Assembly: GCF_000003195.3 (NCBI RefSeq)
Contig: NC_012870.2
Coordinates: 33,128,706 to 33,192,705, forward strand
Origin: Sorghum bicolor
Lineage: Eukaryota > Streptophyta > Magnoliopsida > Poales > Poaceae
Length of the DNA: 64,000 nt
Direction of reading: 5' to 3'
Every line of letters starts with the position of its first letter. Position 1 is the stretch's first letter. Both the position numbers and the translations under genes were made by a program. The notes beneath the pieces were generated by a model. It ran no database searches. It worked only from the letters and a program-made list of their open reading frames with translations, and was not told where the DNA came from. This document shows positions 12,415 through 23,924 of the stretch, one piece after another.

Positions 12415-12431
12415 TCCCGGCAACGGGGCCA
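12415..12431 (-). other. Primer-binding site of B' (tRNA-Asp type)
   Basis: On the minus strand TGGCCCCGTTGCCGGGA follows the LTR after a short spacer. It is the tRNA-Asp(GUC)-type site with one change (C for G at the fifth base). On the plus strand it superficially looks like a tRNA 3' end. Confidence 0.8.
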
Positions 12432-12439
12432 AAAATGCT

Positions 12440-14099
12440 TGTTGGGTATTCTTAACATCATTACCAAAAGTAGACTTAGTTTTCTAATTCTAGTAATGAT
12501 GCCAAAAATGCCAAACCTATCCCTCATACCACTTAAGCCAAGTTGTCATCCCCAGCATGACATGAGAGACGCGGTATTGAAATATGCAATTGCTCTTCTA
12601 AATAAATAATGAATGGGATCTGCAAGCGCACAGATTAATACCGATGTAGCATTTTAACCGGGAAGTATTCCAGGTATCGTTATTTATATTTTTACCACTG
12701 GGAAGGGATTAACAATCATCACTATTGATTACAGAATATAATATGAGATTGAGTATCTATCATTGCATGTACAATTGAGAACATTTATCTAACACTTTCA
12801 TACAGGGATAAGTGTCATATAAAAGATACATGAAATAATGAATAGCGACAAAGATAATTAATCTGATCTTAACTTAGCCACATATAAATATGATAAGCAC
12901 CTCAATTAGATACTCTAGAAAGTCATTAGCATGAAATTAGAACGAACTACAAGAATGTTTCCTGAGTTATTCTCAACTATATAGTCTAGCATTATCATAG
13001 TTAGTGCAAGCATACTTAGCAATCATTGCGAGACAACACTACGCCCATGCATAGTGATATTAGCAAGGTAAATGAGAAACATAGCAATCACTCCCCTGTA
13101 ATAATATTGCTCTGCCAGCCCAATACACGAGAGGGGGACTATATAAGAATCAATGAAGCTGTCACTATCACGAATTACCCCACGATCTGGCATATTGGGT
13201 ACAATCGTAGATAAATACGTTATAAGCACACGCCTACACAATATCTATCATTTACCCATGGATCCGATGGATAAATGCTATACGATCCTAAGCATGTATA
13301 TAGATCCAATCTAACTAAGCCAAGTATATAACTATGATAAACTAAGAACAATATAATCTTGAATATAAGCAAGTAGAGCAAAGTCATAAGCAATATATTG
13401 AAGTAGAACAAAGTCATATTCATAATATTGAAGAACAAAGATATTTAGAAGAACAATTAGAAGCACAATTAGAGAATTACCAAGAATCCTCTTGACAGAT
13501 CTGGAAACCAATCGAAGATTGACTCCTTCTAGTTCTAATTCTATGTAGCTATGCTAATCTAGATATCTAATTGATGTGGTGGCTCTAATCTTGATCAGAG
13601 GCTTCTTCTCCCTTAAAGAACAATGAATTAGGGTTGAGAGGCTCTCTCCTCCAGGGGCCAGGGGGTCTGGTTTTATAGTGCCTTCAAATGAATATGGGCC
13701 GTTGGATCAAACCGACATTGATTGAACGGTTATCCTTGATCCTTTAGGTCGGTGGAGATCTCCTACAAAACAGAGTCCTGTTTGGACTCCAAGTCAGGGC
13801 GGGCGCCCAGGGCAGGAGGGCGGGCGCCATGCCTCTGGCCCCGTTCGGCCTCCGCTTTCTTCCCGTGGCTTCTGGAGTCTTCTAGATGTAAGATAATTGC
13901 GCGGCACGTTAATATCTCTATGTAATCCCGACATGTGGGCCTTTCTTCCGTATTTCCTGATAACCCCTTGTAGAAATAGACAAACACCAAAACTCGTGGA
14001 ATTCTGTCAGATAAAACCCTAAGTCTAGATGTTGATTTCATTTGGATCCTTTTCTTTATTTATTTGATAATTAAATTTGATACTTAAGGACCATCAACA
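12440..14099 (-). repeat. 5' LTR of B' (minus strand)
   Basis: A 1660-bp B-family LTR. On the minus strand it holds a GC palindrome at 13797-13808 and a second imperfect one at 13818-13829, then a TATAAAA box at 13671-13677. The long LTR reading frame seen in B1-B3 is split by a frameshift here (13023-13438). Confidence 0.9.
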
Positions 14100-14104
14100 G
14101 AGAC

Positions 14105-14601
14105 CACTGCCCACCACTAAGGTTATCATGCTGACAGAAGGATGTAGTGCGGCCATCCTCAACAAACCACCGAGGAAGAAGGAGGATCCCGGATGTCCCA
14201 CTATTGATTGCTCGATCAGAAACCAACACTTCAACAATGCAATTTGTGATCTCGGAGCAAGTGTCAGTGTGATGCCAGCATTAGTCTATGAGAAGCTTGA
14301 GCATACGACCCTAGAACCAACATCATTGTGCCTGCAACTAGCAGATCAATCAGTTCGACACCCGTTGGGTATCGCCGAAAACATTCGAGTCAAGATAAGA
14401 AACTTCCTTGTGTCAGTAGACTTCATGGTACTGGACATGAGTCCCGACTCAAAAGTATCCATCATCCTTGGAAGGCTATTTCTGAGCACTATCAATGCCC
14501 ACATTGATGTCGGGAAAGGAGAAATCAAGTTCAACATAAACGAAAAAGAAGAACACTTCACATTCAAGCCCAGACCAGAGACAGAATCTACAGTGAAATA
14601 A
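14105..14601 (+). pseudogene. Element A protease domain (end of gag-pro)
   Basis: Open frame ending at the TAA at 14599-14601. It contains one retropepsin-like domain: KKEDPGCPTIDCSI at the start, the active site CDLGASVS (Asp codon 14248-14250), then QLADQSVRHPLGIAENI and the C-terminal motif SIILGRLFLS. The residue after the catalytic Asp is Leu, as in other Athila-type proteases. Only one domain is present, in contrast to B and F. The 5' side of the gene is cut by the insertion of B', so the original start is not visible. The domain itself shows no stop, but the gene as a whole is broken. Confidence 0.8.
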
Positions 14602-15557
14602 GTTCATGAAGAAGAACCACTGGAGACACCATCTCTGGAGGAAGGTAATTCGGAAGATTAAAAGATTTGGAGGTCCAGCTTGGGGGACCCAAAAATCCCA
14701 AACCCTTGCCGGGAGGTAAATTGGTATTTATCCACATTGTTTAAATTCTTGCATAATTAATTCTTGCATTAGTCATATTTATTCATAGCATTATAATAAT
14801 AATGAAAAGCCCCATATAAATAATATTTATGGTGTGTAACAACCCATATTTATTAATTATTGTGGAGGCACAAAAATATTTTTTCCATTATCATTTCAAT
14901 AATTTCAGTTCTCATAGATTTTCCTGCATTATATTTAATTATAGCAACCTTCTAGAAGCATGACCCACACTCCTTGGGTCCCACATGTCATACACCACAC
15001 CTCACATACATCCCATCACATTATTTGATCCACCAACATATCTCCACTCACCAGCACTTTTCCACCGACCAACCACTACCCATGAATTAGTTTTTGGCTT
15101 AAAGATTAAGCAAAGGAGGGAATAGAAAAGTTGCAGCCAGGATGGGCACCAAAGGTGGGCGCCCGCCCACCTACAGAGGGCGCCCGCCCTGTCCCTGTTT
15201 CCTCCTATAAATTGCCACTTCCTGCCTCCAACTTCTTCACACAAGCATTCCAGAAAACCACGCAAGTTTCAGTTTCCAGAGAAGGAGCTCTTGTAGTGAA
15301 GTAAGAAGAGAGTAGAGAGGAAAAGAAGAGTGGAAGAGAGGTTGGTAGTCTTTGAGTGAGAGAGTAAGGTTCACCTAGTAAGAAGTGATCCCGCTGTCCA
15401 GAGCGGAAGTAAAAGTTGTTTAGAGGGAGGTGCTGCCAGAATAAAAACTTGTCTTGAACGACTAACCCCTGGACTACTGACATTTCGGACAGCTTACCAC
15501 TAACATTTTCTCTCACATTTTCCACTAGTCGTGTGTGTGTCAACTTTTGTCTATAGG
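14602..15557 (+). other. Non-coding region of A between protease and extra ORF
   Basis: No RT or integrase sequence occurs here. Visible elements are a G-tract with a complementary arm (TTGGG and CCCAA, 14681-14693) and a splice-donor-like AG|GTAAAT at 14714-14721 that corresponds to a site in B3 at 55583-55590. After these come the promoter-like block at 15157-15212, then purine-rich leader-like sequence with several GTAAG motifs near 15300-15380. A polypyrimidine-AG (TTTTGTCTATAG) ends at 15557, directly before GATG of the extra ORF. Confidence 0.55.
15157..15212 (+). promoter_or_regulatory. Internal promoter-like block of element A
   Basis: Two copies of GGGCGCCCGCCC (15157-15168 and 15178-15189) are followed by TATAAAT at 15206-15212. 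The same palindrome pair lies upstream of the TATA box in the LTRs. The sequence after it looks like a plant leader. Inferred role: separate transcription of the extra ORF starting at 15558. Confidence 0.5.
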
Positions 15558-15957
15558 ATGTTCAAGAAGGTGAAGAACGCAGGGAAGGCCCTCAAGAACA
15601 TTGGTACGAGGAGCTCGTCCCGACAATCCTCGCACCAGTCAGAGATGAGCATTGACCCAACGCCCCCGCAAGCTCCGTCATCTTCATCTGATCAGCAAGT
15701 CAAAGTCCTCCTCAAGACAGGAGACCTTGGACTAAAGACGCGCAGGGAAAAGGAAGTTTACCAGCAGCTAAAGAACAAAGATTTCATTCACACCCCCACT
15801 CTTGATCCTATCTTGTTACAAGAAACAGGTATGGTGGGATGGACAAATTTTTGGAACATAACTGAGCTAGGTTCCCGTCTTCTCACCCTTGAATTTCTTT
15901 GCACTTTACAATATTATGAGGGGGAATTGTTTTTCGGATGTTCAAACAGGACATTAT
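15558..15957 (+). pseudogene. Element A extra ORF, 5' part (env position, ATHILA ORF1-like)
   Basis: The ATG at 15558 starts MFKKVKNAGKALKNIG, followed by a Ser/Gln/Pro-rich segment and then a folded-looking region with MVGWTNFWNITELGSRLL and EFLCTLQYYEGELFFG. This resembles the accessory ORF of plant Athila-like elements that lies after pol, in the env position; its function is not known. Element T inserted at 15958 and separates it from the 3' part at 30124. Without T and one ATTAT the frames on the two sides still differ by one, so a small indel lies near 15940-15957. The assignment to the ATHILA ORF1 family is from memory of its pattern and is tentative. Confidence 0.6.
15953..15957. repeat. 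Target site duplication of T (left)
   Basis: ATTAT directly before the 5' LTR of T; the same five bases follow its 3' LTR at 30121-30125. Confidence 0.95.
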
Positions 15958-16947
15958 TGTCGAGGGTATCAACGAGGGGTACCCTCACCAATGCGTATAA
16001 CGAGACCATCCGTACACACGCGCGGCCATCGACGGCCGCAGCCTCGAAGACGGAAATAGCGTCGAGCGAATCGGTCAGGGCTCGAGCGACAACTGCCGTC
16101 GAATACGGAAGCGGGCTCGAGCGAACCGAGAGGCGTCGAGCGCAAGGACACTGTCCGCCGCCTGACGCGCGCACGAGAGCCTGGGCATTTAATGCACCTG
16201 ACGCTTCCCCACCTAACACACGGGTCACGGGAGGCTTCTGTCCCATCGTTCTTTTTGCAGCCTTCCCACCGAACGACCCAGGGCGTGTCAGGACGCGGGA
16301 AACAAGGATGGAACGTCTAATCGGGATCCCCTCGAGACACCCAAGGTCAGCGCTCCAGATATCGACACCTCGTACGGCGTCCGACCCTCGACTTCACTAG
16401 GCTCCTTCCTGGAGACGAGTCGGGCGTCGACTGACCACGCCGTAACCGCTCCGCCGAATTTGCCGCCGAGCCATATAAGCGTGCATCCGCCGAACCAATC
16501 CAAGACGGCGCGCAGAGCAGAATGCAGGGGCACGCGTGATCATCACCAGGCTATTAAGACGGGACGGCTCGAGGGCATGCCGGTACGGAAACCTCGAGTA
16601 GGTCAGCGATCCGTGCTGCTATCGACTCCAATTCCTACACCTATACATGTACCCTAGGCCCTTCCTTGGAACTATAAAAGGAGGGACTCAGGAATAGAAC
16701 AGCAGATCACGACACAAGACCACGCTCATACGTAGTAGAGCTCCACACTTCATACCACGCTTGTATTCGCCCCTGTACAAGCACTTAGCTGCAAGATAAT
16801 ACAAACTCTCTCCCCCCCGCTGGACGTAGGGCCTTCTCTTGCCCGAACCAGGATAAATCTCTGTGTCTTCTTGCATCACCATCCGGGAAAGGGAGCACGC
16901 ATACAAATTTACTCGTTGGTGTGACCCCCAGGGAAAAAACACCGACA
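15958..16947 (+). repeat. 5' LTR of T
   Basis: A 990-bp LTR with ends TGTCG...CGACA. A TATA box, TATAAAA, lies at 16673-16679, about 275 bases before the LTR end. Confidence 0.97.
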
Positions 16948-16949
16948 GT

Positions 16950-16969
16950 TGGCGCGCCAGGTAGGGGTC
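16950..16969 (+). other. Primer-binding site of T (tRNA-Arg)
   Basis: TGGCGCGCCAGGTAGGGGTC starts two bases after the LTR. It is an exact complement of the 3' end of plant tRNA-Arg(CCU) including CCA, as known for Tat/RIRE2-type elements. Confidence 0.92.
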
Positions 16970-17005
16970 CTGCGTGTTTTTCATCGATTCCCCACTCCTT
17001 TCCGG

Positions 17006-20000
17006 ATGGCTACTCTTGCCTCGCCGTTTCCACGCTCCACGGTGATTTGGTTTGGGAGTCTCGAGTTCATGTCTACGGGCTCCGGCTACGACATGATCTT
17101 GCTCTCAGTCAAAGGACCAGGAGGAGCCCGCGTTACGCCAGCACGGTTGAAGGCCCCGAGACGCCCTCACCATCACGCCTCCCCGCCTAAGAAGAGGCGC
17201 GGACAGCACCACCGCGGCCCCTCTGCTTCAGCACGACCAACAACTCGTGCGAGGCAGGACGTAGGCCACAAGTCGGCAGCACCGTGTGACGGAGCAACAA
17301 GCGCGACGACTCAGCACCGCGCGACGACGGGAGGGGACGCGTCTCGCGCGCTCTCCCCCACCGCAGCTAGGCTACTTCCACACGGGTTGTTCTCTCCAAG
17401 AGCGGCACTGCCGTTCGGATTGGACAACGCCGCGGCGTCGCTCGCCAGGGCGATATGCCCAAACGCCCAGACGTACATAGAAAGCCCGATGGTCCTCCCA
17501 CGTAGTTCTGAAGCGCGGCGGCCGGCGTCCGAGCTGCCGGACCTTTCCCGAGTACAAGGCCTCCGTCGTCTAGGCCCCGGACGATACTCGATCACCTCCC
17601 TCAGGCAACGATTGCTGGAGGAAGGACGTGGGTGTTTCTACGCCGCCGAACCGGACTCCGACTCCGAGACAGATAGCTATGACCCTACGAGGGAATGCTA
17701 TCACATCGACGGGGCGGTAGAAGCTACTGACGAGACACGGGATGCTGCTGCGGGTGGTCGAGCCCCCGCGGCGCGAGAAGACCCCAGGACGCCTGGGAAC
17801 GACGGACAGGTCGACCCACCTCCTCAGGAAGACAGAACCGCGCAGCTCGCGCAGCTGCGGGAGCTCAAGATGAAGCTCGACGAAGACCGCGAGCGCCTCG
17901 TCCTGCTCGAGCAAATCCTCGAGCAAGACCTGCCCTACCCGCCGGGCGGAAGTGTCCGCAGACGCGCTCGAGAGGTACATCGACAGATCGTCGGCGACGC
18001 AGAGCCAGAGCAACCTGTCAGCCGTTTCCCTCGAGTAGGCCAGAATGTAGTGGCAGCGACGATGCTGCTACGTAACATGCCAGAGCCGTCGAATTCCCAG
18101 GCCCGACGCATTCGAGATGAAGTACAGACATTGCTCCAGGTGGCGGCGGTTCAACAGGCCGAAAGTTCGGCGTCTCGACGACGAGGAGCTGCCACAGAAA
18201 AGCGCGACGAACAGCCTCTAAACGAAGAAGAGGTGTCAGTCCATCAACAACCTCCCCCTCGAGGTAGAAAGACCGCTCTCACCCTCCCCGTCGACAATCA
18301 ACGTCGACACGACGCGCGGCACAACATCAAAGAAAATCGACGCCGCCGGCACGGAGACGCGGAAGAGCGCGGTAATAGCGCGCATCGCGGTGGGAGATAC
18401 GACACCGACGAGGACCGGGTGGCCCCCGAGCCACCAGGCCCACGGGTGTTCAGCAGGGCGATCCGTAGCACGCCCCTGCCCAATCCGTTTCGACCCCCGA
18501 CCAGCATCGCGAAGTACAATGGAGAGACCAAACCAGAGTTGTGGCTGGCCGACTTCAGGCTGGCCTGTCAGCTAGGTGGCGCTCGAGGTGATGATCGAGC
18601 CATCATCAGACAGCTACCCCTTTTCCTCTCCGACACCGCCCGTCGATGGCTCGAGGAACTCCCTGCCAATCAGATCCACAACTGGGTTGATCTGGTCAGA
18701 GTCTTCGAGGGTAACTTCAAAGGGACCTACATACGGCCAGGGAACTCGTGGGACCTCAGCAAGTGCAAGCAGAAGTCAAGAGAAACTCTTCAGGAGTATG
18801 CTCGACGCTTCTCGAAGCAGCGCACTGAGCTGCCGCACATCCCTGACCACGACGTCATCTTGGCGTTTGTCTCAGGCACCACCAGTCGAGACTTGGTGCG
18901 AGAATTAGGTCGCAACCGACCTCAGACCGTCGACGAGCTGATGGACGTAGTAGCCAACTACGCGGCAGGGGAGGAGGCAGTCGGCGCCTTCTTTAGCTCA
19001 AAAGGAAGAAAAGGCAAGCAGCCCGTCGACGAAGATGGGACCCCCAGTCGAGGCCTCAAGACAAATAAAAAGAAGCATAAAGTGCGGCAGTTCCACCAGG
19101 AAGATTCCGATGACAACCTTGTCGCCGCCATGGATCGAAAGAAGCCTCGAGGCCCTCCGGATGGAGGCATCTTTGACAAGATGTTGGAGGAGCCGTGCCC
19201 TTACCATAAGGGAGGCGCCAACCACAAACTCATGGACTGTCGTATGCTGAGAAAGCATTTCGACGGTCTGGGGTTCAAAAAAGATACGCGCGATGACTCC
19301 AAGAAAGAGAAGGGTGGCAGCAAGGAGGACAACAAAGATGATGACGGCTTCCCCGCCGTCCACGACTGCTACATGATCTATGGCGGGCCCTCGACTCAAT
19401 TAACCACGAGGCAGCGCAAAAGGGAGCGTCGCGAAGTCTTTGCGGCAAGAATGGCGGTGCCCCAGTACCTTAGCTGGTCAAGCACTCCTATCACTTTCGA
19501 CCGAGAGGACCACCCCGACAAGGTAGTCGCCCCAGGCGTCTACCCGCTCGTCGTCGACCCCATCATCGTCAACACCCGACTCTCGAAAGTGCTGATGGAT
19601 GGTGGCAGCAGCCTCAACATCATCTACCTCGAGACCCTCGACCTCCTCGGCATCGATAGAGGACGCCTCCAGCCAAGCGCCGGCGGTCTCCATGGCGTCG
19701 TGCCAGGGAAAAAGGCACTGCCAGTAGGTCGAATTGACCTACCGGTCTGCTTCGGCACAGCGGCCAACTTCAGGAAGGAGACCCTCACTTTTGAGGTGGT
19801 TGGGTTCCGAGGCACGTACCACGCCATCATCGGGCGCTCGGGCTACACCAAGTTCATGGCTATACCCAACTACACCTACTTGAAGCTGAAGATGCCTGGT
19901 CCCAAAGGCGTCATCACTGTCAGTTCCTCCTTCGAGCACGCGTACGAGTGCGACGTCGAGTGCGTCGAGTACGGGGAGGCGGTCGAGAGCTCCACCGAGC

Positions 20001-20158
20001 TCGTTGCAAAGCTCGAGGCCATGGCCGCTGAGGCTCCAGAGCCTAAGCGTCATGCGGGCAGCTTCGAGGCGGCGGAAGGAACCAAGAAGATCCCGCTCGA
20101 CCCCAACAACTCCGACGGCAAAGTGATGACGATCAGCGCCGACCTCGACCCCAAATAG
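17006..20158 (+). pseudogene. gag: T gag-protease (open to a TAG at 20156)
   Basis: The frame is open from before the ATG at 17006 (MATLASPFPRSTVIW), the first ATG after the primer site, giving about 1050 residues. The N-terminal half is Arg/Pro-rich with a coiled-coil-like stretch (LREL...LEQILEQDLP near residue 300). The capsid-like domain (KPELWLADFRLACQLGG to about residue 650) is followed by a zinc-finger-like CPYHKGGANHKLMDC and by the protease with VLMDGGSSLNIIY. The TAG at 20156-20158 most likely replaces CAG, because RT continues in the same frame. The product would form the particle and process it. Confidence 0.85.
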
Positions 20159-22093
20159 GAAGCCGTGCTCGTCGACTTTCTCCGTGCAAATGCCGATATG
20201 TTTGCATGGAGTCCCTCGGACATGCCAGGCATACTGAGGGAAGTCGCCGAGCACTCCTTGGAGATTCGAGCCGGTTCCAAGCCAGTGAAGCAGCGGTTGC
20301 GCCGATTCGATGAGGAGAAGCGCAAGATCATTGGCGAGGAAGTCCACAAGCTTTTGACGGCCGGATTCATCAAGGAGGTTCATCATCCTGACTGGTTAGC
20401 AAACCCTGTATTAGTTAAGAAAAAGAATGGGAAAATGAGGATGTGTGTCGATTATACTAGTCTGAATAAAGCATGTCCAAAAGTTCCCTTTCCATTGCCA
20501 CGCATTGATCAGATTGTCGATTCTACCGCGGGATGTGAAACCCTTTCTTTCCTTGATGCATATTCTGGTTACCACCAAATAAAAATGAAGGAGTCCGACC
20601 AGCTCGCGACCTCTTTCATCACGCCTTTTGGGATGTATTGCTACGTGACCATGCCATTTGGGCTTCGAAACGCGGGAGCCACGTATCAACGTTGCATGCT
20701 CCACGTATTTGGCAAACATATAGGGTCAACGGTCGAAGCCTACGTCGACGACATTGTCGTCAAGTCAAAGCGACGAGGAGACCTGATCCAGGACCTCGAG
20801 ATTGCCTTCAGCTGCCTACGCACCAGCCGGATCAAGCTCAATCCCGAGAAGTGCGTTTTCGGCGTGCCTCGAGGCATGCTCCTAGGATACATCGTTTCGC
20901 AGCGCGGCATCGAGGCCAACCCCGAGAAAGTCTCGGCCATCACGAAAATGGGGCCGATCTGAGACATCAAGGGTGTACAGAGAGTCACGGGGTGCCTGGC
21001 GGCTCTGAGCCGTTTCATCTCGAGTCTAGGAGAAAAGGCATTACCATTATATCGACTCCTAAAGAAGGTCGAGCGCTTTTCCTGGACCCCTGAGGCCGAG
21101 GAAGCACTCGAAAGGCTGAAGAAGACGCTGACCTCGGCACCAGTCCTGGTTCCACCTCAACCTGCAGAGCCGCTGCTCCTCTACGTCGCGTCGACGACCC
21201 AGGTCGTCAGCGCGGCGGTGGTGGTCGAGAGGCAGGAGGACGGACATGCGTTACCGGTTCAGAGGCCAGTATATTTCGTCAGCGAGGTGCTTTCGGAGAC
21301 CAAAGCACGTTATCCCCAAATCGAGAAGCTGATTTATGCCATAATCCTTGCCCGTCGCAAGCTGCAGCATTACTTCCTTGGCCACCCCATCACGGTGGTC
21401 TCGTCTTTTCCTTTAGGCGAAATAATCCAGAGCAAAGAAGCCACGGGAAGAATAGCAAAATGGTCGGTCGAGCTCATGAGTGAGACTCTCACTTATGCGC
21501 CTCGCAAGGCCATCAAATCGCAGGCCTTGGTAGACTTCATCGCAGAATGGACGGACACCCAGCTCCCCCCGACCCAGGTCCAGGCGGAATTATGGACGAT
21601 ATATTTCGATGGGTCACTCATGAAAACTGGAGCCGGAGCCGGCCTGCTGTTCATCTCACCCTTGGGCGTCCACATGAGGTACGTAATCAGGATTCATTTT
21701 GCCGCATCTAACAATGTCGCAGAATATGAGGCCCTCGTCAACGGTCTCAAGATCGCTATCGAGTTAGGAGTCCGACGCCTCGACGTCCGAGGTGACTCCC
21801 AACTTGTCATCGACCAAGTAATGAAAACCTCGAGCTGCCACGACCCAAAAATGGAAGCGTACTGCAAGGAGGTCCGTCGACTCGAGGACAGGTTCCACGG
21901 TCTCGAGCTTGTCCATATCGCTCGACGCTACAACGAAACAGCCGATGAACTCGCCAAGATCGCATCGACCAGAGGCACGGTGCCGCCTGATGCATTCTCA
22001 AAAGATCTTCACGAGCCATCCGTCGACCCAGGCACGGGGCTGGCGTCGACGCCACCACCGCCCAACCAACCAATGCTGTCGATACGCTCTTGA
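20159..22093 (+). pseudogene. pol: T reverse transcriptase, RNase H and second RNase H (broken)
   Basis: The frame continues from gag-pro. RT motifs are NPVLVKKKNGKMRMCVDYTS, SFLDAYSGYHQI, TMPFGLRNAGATYQR and the catalytic YVDDIVVKS. A TGA at 20960-20962 (GPI-stop-DIKG) replaces an expected CGA. The first RNase H runs to about 21450; a second, Tat-type RNase H starts WTIYFDGSLMKTGAGAG near 21590 and ends HIARRYNETADELAKIA. The stop at 22091-22093 precedes two frame changes into integrase. RT copies the element RNA and RNase H removes it. The second RNase H is known only from some Ty3/gypsy lineages, chiefly Tat. Confidence 0.88.
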
Positions 22094-23375
22094 TGGTGGA
22101 AGAGATGATGGAGATAGAACGACGACCAGGTCGACCATTCGATTGGCGCACACCGTTCCTCGACTGCCTTATCCGCGGCGAGTTACCAGAAGACAGGTCA
22201 GAAGCTCGTCGTATCGCTCGACGGGCCAAATCATATGCGAAGACAACGAGCTATATCGACGGAGCCCGACGGGGGTCTTACAACGTTGCATCACCGTGGA
22301 AGAAGGCCGAAAACTCCTCGATGACCTGCACTCGTGGGTTTGCGGTCACCACGCCGCTCCACGGACCCTTGTAGGGAACGCTTTTCGACAAGGCTTCTAC
22401 TGGCCAACGGCCGTGGCGGACGCCATCGAGCTCGTACGATCATGTCACGGGTGTCAGTTCTACGCCAAGCAGACGCATCTGCCTGCCCACGCTCTTCAGA
22501 TGATCCCCATTACCTGGCCTTTTGCGGTGTGGGGGCTCGATTTAGTAGGACCTCTACAAAAGGCGAAAGGAGGATTCACCCATTTGCTGGTGGCCATTGA
22601 CAAGTTCTCCAAATGGATCGAGGCTCGACCCATCACCAACATCCGCTTCGAGCAGGCCGTCCTTTTCTTCACCGACATCATCCATCGGTTTGGGATCCCC
22701 AATGTCATCATCACCGACAACGGCACCCAGTTCACCGGCAAAAAGTTCTTGGACTTCTGCGATCAGCATCACATCCGTGTGAACTGGTCTGCAGTAGCCC
22801 ACCCTCGAACTAACGGCCAAGTCGAGCGTGCCAACGGCATGATTTTGCAAGGACTCAAGCCAAGGATCTACAATCGATTGAAGAAATTCGGCAAAAAATG
22901 GGTCGAGGAGCTTTCCTCAGTCCTATGGAGCCTTAGGACAACACCAAGCAGGGCCACAAAATACACCCCGTTCTTCATGATCTACGGCTCTGAGGCTATC
23001 CTCCCCACAGACCTCGAGTATGGGTCACCTCGACTCAAGGCCTACAACGAGCAATCGAACAAAGAGACTCAAGAAAACGCGGTCGACCAACTTGAGGAGG
23101 CTAGAGACATGGCCCTCCTCAACTCTGCCAGATATCAGCAAAGGCTTCGACGCTACCACGACAAGCAAGTGCGCAAGAGGGACCTCAACGTGGGCGACCT
23201 AGTCCTACGACATCAGCAAAGCAATCAGGGACGCCACAAGCTGACTCCGCCTTGGGAAGGTCCGTACGTGGTGGCCGAGGTCCTGAAGCCGGGAACGTAC
23301 AAGCTGGCGGACGAAAAGGGGGCAATTCTCACCAACGCATGGAACATCAAACAGCTACGTCGATTCTACCCCTAG
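22094..23375 (+). pseudogene. int: T integrase (frameshifted at its start)
   Basis: After two small indels (near 22085 and 22230) the frame is open to TAG at 23373. The zinc-binding region reads VCGHHAAPRT ... CHGCQFYAKQTH. The catalytic residues lie in WGLDLVGP, IITDNGTQFTG and RTNGQVERANG. The C-terminal part has NVGDLVLRHQQ and PPWEGPYVVAEV, the usual end of gypsy integrases. It inserts the cDNA into the genome. Apart from the frame changes no internal stop is seen. Confidence 0.88.
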
Positions 23376-23924
23376 AAGTTCTAAACTTATGTTCCTGCTT
23401 ACGTTTTGTACCGAGACTTTGTAAACGAATGAATAAATAAAGTCCTTCCCTCGAAACAATTCTTCTTTCTTTGTGCCGAGAAGATTAATAAGCCACGATC
23501 TCGACGTTAAAAGGGGGCGCCGACTATGACCCATCATAGTCAGCACCCCCTCGGGGGCTACCAGGGGGACGACCCCCCCAAGTATCGAAAAAACCAAGAA
23601 GTTTTCTTTTCTTACGTAGTAAACCTTGCACGGTTCAAGTAGCTAAGGCGCCTCGAGCCCCTCAAAGGCCGAGGGACAACGAGTTGGAGAACTCCTACGC
23701 CCCCGGGCTACGGAAACTCTACTCACCATTGAAGTGATCGAGGTGGTCTTTTATGAAAAATCGAGCAAGGGATACAAACGTAGGCGCAAAGAGAAACGAA
23801 AGCATCAAGCGGAAAGACAAAATAAGCATTTAACAATTACGAAAGTGATACAGCATCAGTTACCCACAGAATTAACAAAGTATCGTACAAGGGGCCTCAG
23901 GCACCCTGAGCAGGCTCGCAGGCC
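23376..23924 (+). other. Intergenic region of T between convergent genes
   Basis: It lies between the end of pol and the end of the antisense gene. Overlapping AATAAA signals (23432-23441) sit 57 bases after the pol stop. A copy of the 12-mer CTCGGGGGCTAC, identical to the polypurine tract of T, lies at 23550-23561. No gene is seen. Confidence 0.6.
23432..23441 (+). terminator. Possible poly(A) signal after T pol
   Basis: Two overlapping AATAAA hexamers in AATAAATAAAG shortly after the pol stop. If used, sense transcripts would end before the antisense gene. Inference only. Confidence 0.4.

Larger units (their letters stand above)
11741..14099 (-). mobile_element. Truncated B-family element B' (LTR plus 5' part of gag)
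   Basis: Minus-strand B copy with its 5' LTR (12440-14099), primer site, leader and the first part of gag, ending abruptly at about 11741. The rest of gag, both proteases and the 3' LTR are missing. Flanks are GTGAC (11736-11740) and GAGAC (14100-14104), which differ by one base. Element A gag lies to the left and A protease to the right. Confidence 0.85.

Noticed and set aside
12411..12435. Plus-strand sequence CCCGGCAACGGGGCCA resembling a tRNA 3' end
   Set aside because: It is the reverse complement of a minus-strand primer-binding site, next to an LTR; no cloverleaf lies upstream.
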